NCBI RefSeq assembly: GCF_000282495.1
Contig: NZ_AKJE01000059.1
Location: 1-64,000 of the forward strand
Length of the DNA stretch: 64,000 nucleotides
DNA from: Pseudomonas sp. GM79
GTDB lineage: Bacteria; Pseudomonadota; Gammaproteobacteria; Pseudomonadales; Pseudomonadaceae
Direction: 5' to 3'
In this document: positions 1-12,890 of the stretch, in pieces
Numbering within the stretch: the stretch's first letter is position 1
How the letters are laid out: every line of letters begins with the position of its first letter
Translations under genes and position numbers: made by a program
The notes under the pieces: generated by a model
Databases searched by the model: none
What the model saw: only the letters and a program-made list of their open reading frames with translations
Told to the model about the DNA's origin: nothing

Positions 1-1734
1 CGTGAAAAACTCTCCGGTGACCTGGAGCGTCTGCGCTCCTACTATCTGGATCGCGGCTATATCAATATGGATATCGCTTCGACCCAGGTGTCCATCACCC
101 CGGACAAGAAACACGTCTACATCACCGTCAACGTCAACGAAGGCGAGAAGTACACCGTTCGTGACGTCAAGCTCAGCGGTGACCTGAAAGTCCCTGAAGA
201 CCAGATCAAGTCCCTGCTGCTGGTTGAGAAAGGCCAGGTGTTCTCGCGCAAGCTGATGACCACCACGTCCGAACTGATCACCCGTCGCTTGGGTAACGAG
301 GGTTACACCTTCGCTAACGTCAACGGCGTGCCTCAGCCTCACGATGACGATCACACGGTCGATATCACGTTCGCTGTCGATCCGGGCAAGCGTGCTTATG
401 TGAACCGTATCAACTTCCGTGGCAACACCAAGTCCGAAGACGAAGTGCTGCGCCGTGAAATGCGTCAGATGGAAGGCGGTTGGGCTTCGACTTACCTGAT
501 CGATCAATCCAAGACACGTCTGGAACGTCTGGGCTTCTTCAAGGAAGTCAACGTCGAGACGCCGGCCGTGCCCGGTGTCGATGACCAGGTTGATGTGAAC
601 TACAGCGTTGAAGAGCAGGCGTCCGGCTCGATTACCGCCAGCGTCGGTTTCGCCCAGAGTGCCGGTCTGATCCTTGGTGGTTCGATCACCCAGAACAACT
701 TCCTGGGTACCGGTAACAAGGTCAGCGTCGGTTTGACCCGCAGTGAATACCAGAGCCGCTATAACTTCGGTTATGTCGACCCGTACTGGACTGCTGACGG
801 TGTGAGCCTGGGTTACAACGCTTTCTACCGCACTACTGACTACGACGACCTCGACGTCGACGTGGCCAGCTATGCCGTAGACAGCCTGGGTGCGGGCGTG
901 AGCGTCGGCTACCCGATCAGTGAGACTTCGCGCCTGACCTTCGGCCTGACCGCGCAACAGGACAAGATCAAGACTGGCCGATACACGGTTGATGAGATTT
1001 TCGACTTCGTTAATCAGGAAGGCGACAATTACCTGAACTTCAAGGCCTCGGCCGGTTGGTCCGAGTCCACGCTGAACAAAGGTGTATTGGCGACCCGTGG
1101 TCGTTCCCAGAGCCTGACTCTGGAAGCCACCACCCCTGGCAGCGACTTGTCGTTCTTCAAACTTGATTACCGTGGCCAGTTGTTCCAGCCATTGACTGAA
1201 AACTACACCATGCGCCTGCACACTGAACTGGGTTACGGCGATGGTTACGGTTCGACCGACGGCCTGCCGTTCTATGAAAACTACTATGCTGGTGGTTTCA
1301 ACTCGGTTCGTGGCTTCAAGGACAGTACCCTTGGTCCTCGCAGTACGCCAAGCCAGGGCACTAACCCGGGTACGTCTCGAGATCCTGACCAGGATCCACT
1401 GCCATTCGGTGGTAATGTCCTGATCCAGGGCGGTGTTGAGGTTCTGTTCCCTCTGCCGTTCGTCAAGGATCAGCGTTCCCTGCGTACTTCGGTATTCTGG
1501 GACGTGGGTAACGTGTTCGACTCGACGTGCAAAGAGACCAGGAACGCTGACGGTTCGAAGTCCAATACGCAGTGCAACGACATTAGCCTTAGCAACATGG
1601 CCAGTTCCGTTGGTATCGGCGTGACATGGGTTACCGCGCTCGGTCCTTTGAGCTTCGCACTGGCGATGCCGGTCAAGAAACCGGATGACGCTGAAACTCA
1701 AGTGTTCCAATTCTCCCTCGGCCAGACGTTCTAA
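1..1734 (+). CDS. bamA: BamA, outer-membrane protein assembly factor (5' end outside window)
   Basis: The open frame enters at base 1 without a start, so only the C-terminal 577 residues are present. The family is about 800 residues long, so the signal peptide, the first POTRA repeats and part of a middle one lie upstream. The visible part holds the last POTRA repeats (about the first 200 residues) and then the 16-strand Omp85 barrel. The VRGF motif of barrel loop 6 is at 1306-1317. The chain ends in Phe (GQTF), the usual recognition signal of outer-membrane barrels. BamA is the insertase core of the BAM complex, which folds beta-barrel proteins into the outer membrane. The following skp gene encodes a periplasmic chaperone for the same clients. 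Identity is certain; truncation is only the window edge. Confidence 0.97.
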   Translation, partial: REKLSGDLERLRSYYLDRGYINMDIASTQVSITPDKKHVYITVNVNEGEKYTVRDVKLSGDLKVPEDQIKSLLLVEKGQVFSRKLMTTTSELITRRLGNEGYTFANVNGVPQPHDDDHTVDITFAVDPGKRAYVNRINFRGNTKSEDEVLRREMRQMEGGWASTYLIDQSKTRLERLGFFKEVNVETPAVPGVDDQVDVNYSVEEQASGSITASVGFAQSAGLILGGSITQNNFLGTGNKVSVGLTRSEYQSRYNFGYVDPYWTADGVSLGYNAFYRTTDYDDLDVDVASYAVDSLGAGVSVGYPISETSRLTFGLTAQQDKIKTGRYTVDEIFDFVNQEGDNYLNFKASAGWSESTLNKGVLATRGRSQSLTLEATTPGSDLSFFKLDYRGQLFQPLTENYTMRLHTELGYGDGYGSTDGLPFYENYYAGGFNSVRGFKDSTLGPRSTPSQGTNPGTSRDPDQDPLPFGGNVLIQGGVEVLFPLPFVKDQRSLRTSVFWDVGNVFDSTCKETRNADGSKSNTQCNDISLSNMASSVGIGVTWVTALGPLSFALAMPVKKPDDAETQVFQFSLGQTF

Positions 1735-1779
1735 GCATCTGACCCAAGATAACGACAATGGATTTTGTAGGAGTGCATC

Positions 1780-2283
1780 GTGCGTAAGTTGACTCAATTG
1801 GTTCTCCTGGCGACCGTACTGGTTGCAGGACCGGCTTTTGCCGATATGAAAATCGCCGTTCTGAATTATCAGATGGCACTGCTGGAATCTGACGCGGCGA
1901 AAAAATACGCCGTGGATGCCGAGAAGAAGTTTGGCCCGCAACTGACCAAGCTCAAGAGCCTGGAAAGCAGCGCCAAGGGTATTCAGGACCGTCTGATGGC
2001 CGGTGGCGACAAGATGCAGCAAGGCGAGCGCGAACGTCTGGAACTCGAGTTCAAGCAAAAGGCCCGTGATTTCCAGTTCCAGTCCAAGGAATTGAACGAA
2101 GCCAAAGCCGTTGCCGACCGTGAAATGCTGAAGCAGCTCAAGCCGAAACTGGACAGCGCTGTGGAAGAAGTCATCAAGAAAGGTGCCTTTGACCTGGTCT
2201 TCGAGCGTGGCGCAGTGATTGATGTCAAGCCTCAGTACGACATCACTCGCCAGGTTATCGAGCGCATGAATCAGCTGAAGTAA
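1780..2283 (+). CDS. skp: Skp/OmpH periplasmic chaperone
   Basis: A 167-residue protein starting with GTG at 1780, preceded by an AGGAG ribosome site six bases upstream. Residues 1-21 form a signal peptide ending PAFA. The mature chain begins DMKIAVLNYQ and continues as a long charged helix (about residues 50-130), as in the Skp fold, whose trimers hold unfolded outer-membrane proteins in coiled-coil tentacles. It lies 45 bases after bamA and 3 bases before lpxD, in one probable transcription unit for outer-membrane assembly. Length and position match the family well. Confidence 0.95.
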   Translation: MRKLTQLVLLATVLVAGPAFADMKIAVLNYQMALLESDAAKKYAVDAEKKFGPQLTKLKSLESSAKGIQDRLMAGGDKMQQGERERLELEFKQKARDFQFQSKELNEAKAVADREMLKQLKPKLDSAVEEVIKKGAFDLVFERGAVIDVKPQYDITRQVIERMNQLK

Positions 2284-2286
2284 CCC

Positions 2287-3342
2287 ATGACAGCGACTAT
2301 AAAGCTCGGCCAGTTGGCCGAGTTCCTCGGCGCCACCTTGCGTGGCGACCCGAAGAAAGCAATTACTGGGCTAGCCACTTTGCAAGAGGCTGGCCCAGCT
2401 CAGTTGAGCTTTCTGGCAAATCCTCAATACCGTAAATACCTGGCTGACAGTCGGGCCGCAGCCGTATTGCTGAAGGCCGCTGACGCAGAAGGTTTTGCCG
2501 GTGATGCACTGGTGGTGCCGGATCCGTATCTGGCCTACGCGCGCGTTTCCCACTTGTTCGATCCCAAACCCAAGGCGCCTGCCGGTATTCATCCGACAGC
2601 GGTGGTGGCAGCGGACGCAGTGGTCGATCCAGCGGCGAGCATCGGTGCCTTTGCGGTCATCGAAAGTGCAGCGCGTATTGGCGCAGGTGTGACCGTTGGA
2701 GCTCATTGCTTCATCGGTGTGCGCTGCGAAATCGGCGAAGGCGGCTGGTTGGCCCCGCGCGTCACGCTGTATCACGATGTGCGCATCGGTAAACGGGTGG
2801 TGATTCAATCCGGTGCCGTGCTCGGCGGTGAAGGCTTCGGTTTTGCCAACGAGAAAGGTGTCTGGCAGAAAATCGCCCAGATCGGCGGTGTCTCGATCGG
2901 CGATGACGTGGAAATAGGCGTAAATACTGCTATCGATCGCGGCGCACTGGCCGATACCGTTATCGGCAATGGTGTGAAGCTCGACAACCAGATTCAGATC
3001 GCTCACAACGTCCAGGTCGGTGATCACACCGCCATGGCCGCCTGTGTGGGGATCTCCGGCAGCACCAAAATCGGCAAGCATTGCATGCTCGCCGGTGGCG
3101 TAGGGCTGGTGGGACATATCGAGATTTGCGACAACGTTTTCCTGACCGGGATGACCATGGTGACCCACTCGATTACCGAGCCGGGTTCCTATTCTTCCGG
3201 TACGGCGATGCAACCGGCAGCCGAATGGCGCAAAAGCGCGGCACGTATCCGTCAGCTCGATGACATCGCGCGACGACTGCGACAGCTGGAAAAGCGTGTA
3301 GGGGACGTGACCCCTGACGGTAATGCTTCATCAGATGGCTGA
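2287..3342 (+). CDS. lpxD: UDP-3-O-(3-hydroxyacyl)glucosamine N-acyltransferase
   Basis: A 351-residue enzyme that transfers the N-linked 3-hydroxyacyl chain from acyl-ACP onto UDP-3-O-acylglucosamine, the third step of lipid A synthesis. Residues 1-100 form the uridine-binding N-terminal domain. From about residue 100 there are hexapeptide repeats of a left-handed beta-helix (IGAFAVIE, VTVGAH, GDDVEIGVN), followed by a C-terminal helix with many Arg and Gln. The presumed catalytic His is His240 in QIQIAHN, equivalent to His239 of the E. coli enzyme by family knowledge. The gene starts 3 bases after skp and is followed by fabZ, lpxA and lpxB. Confidence 0.97.
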   Translation: MTATIKLGQLAEFLGATLRGDPKKAITGLATLQEAGPAQLSFLANPQYRKYLADSRAAAVLLKAADAEGFAGDALVVPDPYLAYARVSHLFDPKPKAPAGIHPTAVVAADAVVDPAASIGAFAVIESAARIGAGVTVGAHCFIGVRCEIGEGGWLAPRVTLYHDVRIGKRVVIQSGAVLGGEGFGFANEKGVWQKIAQIGGVSIGDDVEIGVNTAIDRGALADTVIGNGVKLDNQIQIAHNVQVGDHTAMAACVGISGSTKIGKHCMLAGGVGLVGHIEICDNVFLTGMTMVTHSITEPGSYSSGTAMQPAAEWRKSAARIRQLDDIARRLRQLEKRVGDVTPDGNASSDG

Positions 3343-3451
3343 TACCATTTCCATATCAAGTGTGCACAGCCGCTAGACTGCCTCCTTGATTTGCTAGAGG
3401 AGTGCGCGTCAGTCGCGCGCTCCCAATCTTTACATAGGCTTCCCCCCCGAA

Positions 3452-3892
3452 ATGATGGACATCAACGAGATTCGCGAATACCTGCCTCACCGTTACCCGT
3501 TCCTGCTGGTGGACCGGGTCGTGGATCTGGATGTGGAAGGCAAGCGCATTCGCGCCTACAAGAATGTCAGCATCAACGAACCGTTCTTCAATGGTCACTT
3601 CCCTGCGCATCCAATCATGCCGGGCGTATTGATCATCGAAGCGATGGCTCAGGCTGCCGGGATCCTTGGTTTCAAAATGCTCGACGTGAAGCCTGCCGAC
3701 GGCACGCTTTATTACTTCGTAGGCTCTGACAAACTGCGCTTCCGTCAGCCTGTGCTGCCGGGCGATCAGTTGATCCTGGAAGCCAAGTTCCTGAGCTGCA
3801 AGCGTCAGATCTGGAAGTTCGAATGCCAGGCTTCGGTCGATGGCAAGCCAGTCTGCTCCGCTGAAATCATCTGCGCGGAACGCAAACTATGA
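3452..3892 (+). CDS. fabZ: 3-hydroxyacyl-ACP dehydratase FabZ
   Basis: A 146-residue single hotdog-fold protein that dehydrates 3-hydroxyacyl-ACP in fatty acid elongation. The motif HRYPFLLVDRV is near the N-terminus. The catalytic pair is His49 (NGHFPAHP) and Glu63 (LIIEAMAQ), matching His54/Glu68 of E. coli FabZ. Two ATG codons stand together at 3452 and 3455; either could be used. It is separated from lpxD by 109 bases and overlaps lpxA by four bases (ATGA), so the two are translationally coupled. FabZ and LpxA/LpxD compete for or share hydroxyacyl-ACP, which fits the clustering. Confidence 0.97.
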   Translation: MMDINEIREYLPHRYPFLLVDRVVDLDVEGKRIRAYKNVSINEPFFNGHFPAHPIMPGVLIIEAMAQAAGILGFKMLDVKPADGTLYYFVGSDKLRFRQPVLPGDQLILEAKFLSCKRQIWKFECQASVDGKPVCSAEIICAERKL

Positions 3893-4665
3893 GTTTGATT
3901 GACCCTCGCGCAATCATCGATCCGACGGCCATTCTGGCCGACGACGTCGAAGTCGGCCCTTGGTCGATCGTCGGCGCAGGTGTGGAAATCGGCGAGGGGA
4001 CAGTGATCGGGCCGCATGTGATTCTCAAGGGCCCGACCCGAATCGGTAAGCACAACCGCATCTACCAGTTTTCTTCGGTAGGCGAGGACACGCCCGATCT
4101 GAAATACAAGGGCGAAGAAACCCGTCTGGTCATCGGTGACCACAACGTTATCCGTGAAGGCGTGACGATTCACCGCGGGACCATTCAGGACCGTTCGGAA
4201 ACGACCCTGGGCGATCACAACCTGATCATGGCCTATGCCCACATCGGTCACGACAGCGTTATCGGCAACCACTGCATCCTGGTCAACAACACCGCGTTGG
4301 CGGGCCATGTACACGTTGAAGACTGGGCGATCCTGTCCGGTTTTACCCTGGTTCACCAGTATTGCCACATTGGCGCCCACAGCTTTTCCGGCATGGGCAC
4401 TGCCATTGGCAAGGACGTTCCAGCCTATGTGACGGTATTCGGCAACCCGGCCGAAGCCCGCAGCATGAACTTCGAAGGCCTGCGCCGTCGCGGTTTCAGC
4501 GAAGATGCGATCCACGCGCTGCGTCGTGCCTACAAGGTGGTTTACCGCCAGGGCCTGACGGTCGAGCAGGCGCTTGTCGAGCTGGCCGAACCCTCGCTGC
4601 AGTTCCCGGAAGTCGCGGTGTTCCGTGACTCCATCCAGTCTTCGACCCGCGGCATCACCCGTTAA
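3889..4665 (+). CDS. lpxA: UDP-N-acetylglucosamine acyltransferase
   Basis: A 258-residue enzyme for the first step of lipid A synthesis, transfer of a 3-hydroxyacyl chain to the 3-OH of UDP-GlcNAc. Hexapeptide repeats cover residues 1-190 and a helical domain follows. The catalytic His is His121 in AHIGHDSVIG, equivalent to His125 in E. coli. It overlaps fabZ by four bases and leaves two bases before lpxB, so it is inside a tight operon. Length is typical. Confidence 0.97.
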   Translation: MSLIDPRAIIDPTAILADDVEVGPWSIVGAGVEIGEGTVIGPHVILKGPTRIGKHNRIYQFSSVGEDTPDLKYKGEETRLVIGDHNVIREGVTIHRGTIQDRSETTLGDHNLIMAYAHIGHDSVIGNHCILVNNTALAGHVHVEDWAILSGFTLVHQYCHIGAHSFSGMGTAIGKDVPAYVTVFGNPAEARSMNFEGLRRRGFSEDAIHALRRAYKVVYRQGLTVEQALVELAEPSLQFPEVAVFRDSIQSSTRGITR

Positions 4666-4667
4666 CC

Positions 4668-5795
4668 ATGGCCAATTTGCGTATTGCGCTGGTGGCGGGA
4701 GAGGCTTCCGGTGACATTCTGGGTGCGGGCCTCATGCGCGCACTCAAGGTTCAGCATCCGGCGGTCGAGTTCATCGGTGTCGGCGGTCCGCTGATGCAGG
4801 CCGAAGGCTTGACGTCGTATTTCCCGATGGAACGCCTTTCTGTCATGGGGCTGGTGGAAGTGCTGGGCCGTTTGCGCGAGCTGTTGGCACGTCGCAAGAA
4901 ACTGGTCGCAGACCTGATCGCCGAGAAGCCGGACGTGTTCATCGGTATCGATGCCCCGGACTTCAACCTCAATATCGAACTCAAGCTGCGTCAGGCCGGG
5001 ATCAAGACCGTGCATTACGTCAGCCCGTCGGTCTGGGCCTGGCGACAGAAGCGGGTGCTGAAGATTCGCGAAGGTTGCGACCTGATGCTGACGCTGTTCC
5101 CGTTCGAAGCTAAATTTTATGAAGAGAAGGGCGTGCCGGTGCGGTTTGTCGGCCATTCCCTGGCCGATGCGATTCCGCTTGAGGCTGATCGCGCCGCAGC
5201 GCGGGCCGAACTTGGCTTGCCGGATGGGCCGCTGGTCGCCCTGATGCCGGGTAGCCGGGGTGGTGAGGTCGGGCGCCTTGGTGCGCTGTTCCTCGACACC
5301 GCCCAGCGCGTGCGTGCCATGCGCCCGGGCGTACGGTTCGTCATGCCGTGCGCGAGCCCGCAGCGTCGGGCCCAGCTTGAAGAGCTGCTGGCCGGTCGCG
5401 ATCTGCCGCTGACCTTGCTCGACGGCAAGTCCCATCTGGCCTTGGCTGCTTGCGATGCCGTGTTGATCGCTTCGGGCACCGCTACGCTGGAAGCCTTGTT
5501 GTACAAGCGGCCGATGGTGGTCGCTTATCGCTTGGCACCGCTGACGTTCTGGATTCTCAAACGGATGGTGAAGAGTCCCTACGTCTCGTTGCCGAATCTG
5601 CTGGCCCAGCGCCTGCTGGTGCCGGAGTTGTTGCAGGACGATGCGACGGTTGAGGCCTTGGCCCAGACCCTGTCGCCACTGATCGAAGGTGGCCAGGAGC
5701 AGACCCGAGGTTTTGACGAAATCCACCGAACCCTGCGCTTGGACGCCTCCAATCAGGCAGCGGACGCGGTACTGAACCTGATTGGCAGAGCATAA
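4668..5795 (+). CDS. lpxB: Lipid-A-disaccharide synthase
   Basis: A 375-residue glycosyltransferase of family GT19 that joins UDP-2,3-diacylglucosamine and lipid X to form the lipid A disaccharide at the inner membrane surface. The N-terminal signature GEASGDILGAGL is at residues 10-21, and the PSVWAWRQ segment lies in the first half. The C-terminal half carries the nucleotide-binding region SGTATLEALLYKRPMVVAYR-like sequence. It starts 2 bases after lpxA, and its TAA overlaps the rnhB ATG by one base. Confidence 0.97.
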   Translation: MANLRIALVAGEASGDILGAGLMRALKVQHPAVEFIGVGGPLMQAEGLTSYFPMERLSVMGLVEVLGRLRELLARRKKLVADLIAEKPDVFIGIDAPDFNLNIELKLRQAGIKTVHYVSPSVWAWRQKRVLKIREGCDLMLTLFPFEAKFYEEKGVPVRFVGHSLADAIPLEADRAAARAELGLPDGPLVALMPGSRGGEVGRLGALFLDTAQRVRAMRPGVRFVMPCASPQRRAQLEELLAGRDLPLTLLDGKSHLALAACDAVLIASGTATLEALLYKRPMVVAYRLAPLTFWILKRMVKSPYVSLPNLLAQRLLVPELLQDDATVEALAQTLSPLIEGGQEQTRGFDEIHRTLRLDASNQAADAVLNLIGRA

Positions 5796-6436
5796 TGAGC
5801 AAAGCAAGCAAGCAGCTGGGCCTGGATTTTATGCTAGTCGATGAGCTTGAAGATCTGGTGGCGGGTGTCGATGAAGTCGGTCGCGGCCCGCTGTGTGGCG
5901 CCGTGGTGACGGCGGCAGTGATCCTCGATCCGAGCCGCCCCATCCTGGGCCTCAACGACTCGAAGAAGCTTACCGAAGCTCGCCGTGATGCGCTTTACGA
6001 CGAAATCTGCGAAAAGGCCCTGAGCTGGTATGTCGCTCGCGCTGAAGTAGAAGAAATCGACGAACTGAACATTCTTCACGCCACCATGCTGGCCATGCAG
6101 CGTGCCGTCGAAGGGCTGCACATTCAGCCGAAACTGGCGATGATCGACGGCAACCGTTGCCCGAAGCTCTCGATGCGCGCCGAAGCGGTGATTCAGGGCG
6201 ACGGCAAGGTGCCGGCCATTGCCGCGGCATCGATTCTGGCCAAAGTCAGCCGTGATCGAGAAATGGCGGCATTCGAACTGATTTATCCGGGTTACGGGAT
6301 CGGAGGCCATAAAGGCTACCCGACACCCGTTCATCTGGAAGCGCTGGCCCGCTTGGGGCCTACCCCAATCCATCGTCGCTCGTTCGCCCCGGTGCGCTTG
6401 GCGTATGAAGCGCGGGAAAACCTGATCGGGAGTTAG
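5795..6436 (+). CDS. rnhB: Ribonuclease HII
   Basis: A 213-residue enzyme that cuts the RNA strand of RNA-DNA hybrids and removes single ribonucleotides from DNA. The family motif DEVGRGPLCG holds the first Asp-Glu pair of the metal site. The LNDSKKLT segment and MIDGNRCPK with the following DR of SRDREM supply the rest. Its start overlaps the lpxB stop (TAATG), so it is the last gene of the lpx transcription unit. A hairpin terminator follows at 6458. Confidence 0.97.
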   Translation: MSKASKQLGLDFMLVDELEDLVAGVDEVGRGPLCGAVVTAAVILDPSRPILGLNDSKKLTEARRDALYDEICEKALSWYVARAEVEEIDELNILHATMLAMQRAVEGLHIQPKLAMIDGNRCPKLSMRAEAVIQGDGKVPAIAAASILAKVSRDREMAAFELIYPGYGIGGHKGYPTPVHLEALARLGPTPIHRRSFAPVRLAYEARENLIGS

Positions 6437-6457
6437 TCGCAGGCTGATGTTTTACTC

Positions 6458-6486
6458 AAGGCCCGGTACAATCCGGGCCTTGTTGT
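6458..6486 (+). terminator. Hairpin terminator after rnhB
   Basis: A perfect 9-bp stem (AAGGCCCGG paired with CCGGGCCTT) with a six-base loop, followed by TGTTGTCTT. The U tract is imperfect. It separates the lpx operon from dnaE. Confidence 0.7.
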
Positions 6487-6518
6487 CTTCACGTTTCTAG
6501 TTTCTAGACAGGATCACT

Positions 6519-10040
<3,522 letters not shown>

Positions 10041-10192
10041 CGGTCAGGTGCCATTCCTTACCATTGGAACGCGCCTGATCCTGACCCAAATTTTTAATCT
10101 CGACCTGAACGCGCCTGTCCCTTAAGGTAGGGCGCGAATAGACAACCGGCCGGCCCAAGCTCTCTTGGAAGGTCGACCCAAGACGGACGCCT

Positions 10193-11140
10193 ATGAACCC
10201 GAATTTTCTAGATTTCGAACAGCCGATCGCCGACCTGCAAGCCAAGATCGAAGAGTTGCGCTTGGTCGGTAATGACAATTCGCTGAATATCGGCGATGAG
10301 ATCTCCCGCCTGCAGGACAAGAGCAGCACGCTGACCGAAGACATCTTCGGCAAGCTGACCAGCTGGCAGATCGCACGTCTGGCGCGTCACCCGAAACGTC
10401 CGTATACCCTGGACTACATCGAACACATCTTCACCGAGTTCGACGAACTGCACGGCGACCGTCACTTCTCCGACGACGCTGCGATCGTTGGCGGCATTGC
10501 CCGTCTGGACGACCAGCCGGTGATGATCATCGGTCACCAGAAAGGCCGCGAAGTGCGCGAGAAGGTTCGCCGCAACTTCGGTATGCCCCGTCCTGAAGGC
10601 TATCGCAAGGCGTGCCGTCTGATGGAAATGGCCGAGCGTTTCAAAATGCCGATCCTGACCTTCATCGACACCCCGGGTGCTTACCCAGGCATCGACGCCG
10701 AAGAGCGCAACCAGAGCGAAGCAATTGCCTGGAACCTGCGCGTCATGGCTCGTCTGAAAACCCCAATCATTGCCACCGTGATCGGTGAAGGTGGTTCCGG
10801 TGGTGCATTGGCGATCGGCGTCTGCGATCAGCTGAACATGCTGCAGTACTCGACCTACGCGGTGATTTCGCCGGAAGGTTGCGCTTCGATTCTGTGGAAA
10901 ACTTCCGAGAAGGCTCCGGATGCTGCTGAAGCCATGGGCATTACTGCCGAGCGTCTGAAGGGCCTGGGTATTGTCGATAAAGTGATCGGCGAGCCATTGG
11001 GCGGCGCTCATCGTGATCCGGCCGCTGCGGCTGCCTCGATCCGCGCCGAGCTGAGCTCGCAACTGGCGATGTTGAAGAAGTTCGATAACAAGGCGCTGTT
11101 GGCCCGTCGTTACGAGCGTCTGATGAGCTACGGTCTCTGA
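10193..11140 (+). CDS. accA: Acetyl-CoA carboxylase carboxyltransferase subunit alpha
   Basis: A 315-residue subunit that, with AccD, transfers carboxyl from biotin to acetyl-CoA to make malonyl-CoA, the committed step of fatty acid synthesis. The N-terminal helical segment (MNPNFLDFEQPIADL) is typical. The crotonase-like core contains the oxyanion segment GEGGSGGALAIGV near residues 200-212. It is followed at 11174 by a REP doublet and then tilS, the usual Pseudomonas order. Confidence 0.98.
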   Translation: MNPNFLDFEQPIADLQAKIEELRLVGNDNSLNIGDEISRLQDKSSTLTEDIFGKLTSWQIARLARHPKRPYTLDYIEHIFTEFDELHGDRHFSDDAAIVGGIARLDDQPVMIIGHQKGREVREKVRRNFGMPRPEGYRKACRLMEMAERFKMPILTFIDTPGAYPGIDAEERNQSEAIAWNLRVMARLKTPIIATVIGEGGSGGALAIGVCDQLNMLQYSTYAVISPEGCASILWKTSEKAPDAAEAMGITAERLKGLGIVDKVIGEPLGGAHRDPAAAAASIRAELSSQLAMLKKFDNKALLARRYERLMSYGL

Positions 11141-11173
11141 TCTGACGCAGATTCGGCTGACAATAGAAAAAAC

Positions 11174-11265
11174 TGTGGGAGCGGGCTTGCCCGCGAAAGC
11201 GATGTAACATTCAACGAATTTGTTGGCTGTTCCGCCGCCTTCGCGAGCAAGCCCGCTCCCACATT
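11174..11265. repeat. REP doublet (REPIN)
   Basis: Two REP sequences in opposite orientation (GTGGGAGCGGGCTTGCCCGC and the inverted CGCGAGCAAGCCCGCTCCCAC) separated by about 45 bases. The left copy has a C where the other copies have T (TTGCCCGC against TTGCTCGC). It occupies the accA-tilS gap. Confidence 0.9.
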
Positions 11266-11287
11266 TGATTTGTGCGAAGTGATCGAT

Positions 11288-12616
11288 ATGAGTCAGCCCA
11301 CGATTGATTTGCCTGCCAGACTCCTGCTGAATCTTGCACCGTGGCGCAACGCGACAACCTGGCGCATCGCCTTCTCCGGTGGTCTCGACTCCACCGTCCT
11401 GCTGCACCTACTCGCCCATCTCGCAAAAATCCAATCCCTGCCGACGCTGACCGCCATCCATGTCCACCACGGCCTTCAGACTGCGGCTGATGCGTGGCCG
11501 GAACATTGTCAGTCGGTCTGTGATGCGTTGGGAGTGCCGCTAGAAGTCGTGCGCGTTCAGGTTGAACCCGGCGCCAGCCTTGAGCGTGCGGCGCGGGATG
11601 CGCGTTATGGCGCCTTCATCGCGGCGACTCACGTCGGTGACGTGCTGCTCACGGGCCAACACCGCGACGATCAGGCGGAAACCCTGTTGTTTCGGCTGAT
11701 GCGTGGGGCAGGGGTGAGAGGGTTGTCAGGAATGCCGAGCGAGCGTCCTTTGGGTCGGGGGCATCTGTTGCGGCCGTTGCTCGACGTAACGCGTGCCGAG
11801 CTTGAGGCCTACGCGACTGAATATCAGTTGGGCTGGATCGAGGATCCGTCGAACCAGGACCGCCAGTTCTCGCGCAATTATCTGCGTCATCAGGTGTTCC
11901 CGGTGTTGACTGCGCGCTGGCCGCAAGCGGTGGCGACCATGGCGCGCAGCGCTGCGCATCTGAGCGAAGCGCAAGAACTGCTCGATGAATTGGCGCAAAT
12001 CGATCTGGCCCGTGCCACCACGGTCAGCGATTTCGATTGGCTGGGCTTGCCGTTGCTGGAGCTGGCGCCACTGGAAAAACTGTCTGATGCGCGGCAACGC
12101 AATGCGCTAAGCCATTGGCTCAAACCGCTGACGACTTTGCCAGACAGCGACCATTGGTCGGGTTGGGAAAATTTGCGCGATGCGACCGGCGATGCGCGTC
12201 CGGTCTGGCGGCTGGCGGCGGGTGAATTGCATCGCGCGGGTGGGCGTGTCTGGTGGTTGTCAGGTGGCTGGCTGCGCACTCCGCCATCCCCGGTGTCTTG
12301 GGCTGATCCCTCGCTATCACTGGCGTTGCCGGATAACGGTGTACTCACGTTCACCGGTCAGATCCCCGTTGGCCCGCTGCAGATCCGCTATCGTGAGGGA
12401 GGCGAGGTGATGAACCTGCCCGATCGCGGCCACCGTGACCTGAAGCGTTTGCTCAACGAAAGCGGTGTGCCGGGCTTCGCCCGTGGCAGATTGCCGCTGG
12501 TCTACAGAGGCCAGCAATTGCTGGCGGTGGCGAACCTGCGGGGGCTAAATGGCGGTGAGCAAAGTGGCTGGCATTTGCATTGGCAGCCGCAGATCGAAGA
12601 TCAAGGTTTGAGCTGA
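11288..12616 (+). CDS. tilS: tRNA(Ile)-lysidine synthase
   Basis: A 442-residue enzyme that attaches lysine to the wobble C of tRNA-Ile(CAU), changing both its reading and its charging. The PP-loop ATP motif SGGLDS is near residue 30. The RHDDQAETLLFRL-type helix and the substrate-specific C-terminal domains follow. I place the start at ATG 11288; a TTG six codons upstream would also stay in frame but lies almost inside the REP element. It is separated from pyrG by 274 bases. Confidence 0.95.
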   Translation: MSQPTIDLPARLLLNLAPWRNATTWRIAFSGGLDSTVLLHLLAHLAKIQSLPTLTAIHVHHGLQTAADAWPEHCQSVCDALGVPLEVVRVQVEPGASLERAARDARYGAFIAATHVGDVLLTGQHRDDQAETLLFRLMRGAGVRGLSGMPSERPLGRGHLLRPLLDVTRAELEAYATEYQLGWIEDPSNQDRQFSRNYLRHQVFPVLTARWPQAVATMARSAAHLSEAQELLDELAQIDLARATTVSDFDWLGLPLLELAPLEKLSDARQRNALSHWLKPLTTLPDSDHWSGWENLRDATGDARPVWRLAAGELHRAGGRVWWLSGGWLRTPPSPVSWADPSLSLALPDNGVLTFTGQIPVGPLQIRYREGGEVMNLPDRGHRDLKRLLNESGVPGFARGRLPLVYRGQQLLAVANLRGLNGGEQSGWHLHWQPQIEDQGLS

Positions 12617-12890
12617 AAGGGGCTTTCCGGTAGACTACGCTCCCTTCTTGATACAACTTCTGTGGATTCGCCTGAATCGCAGGAGTTGCCGATTACCAAG
12701 CAGTCTTTGCTGGGCGATTCCAAAAAATGTGTAGCGAGCAACCTTCCGGTGTTTCATCTACCGGTCTGTCCCAACGCGGCGGTTTTTTTGAAAGGTGCAC
12801 TGTGATTAATGCAGGTGATCGGGGGCTTCGGCCTTCCTTCGCTTTCCCCGGCGGCTCGGACCGCTTTAACGCAGACTTCTAGGGTTTTTC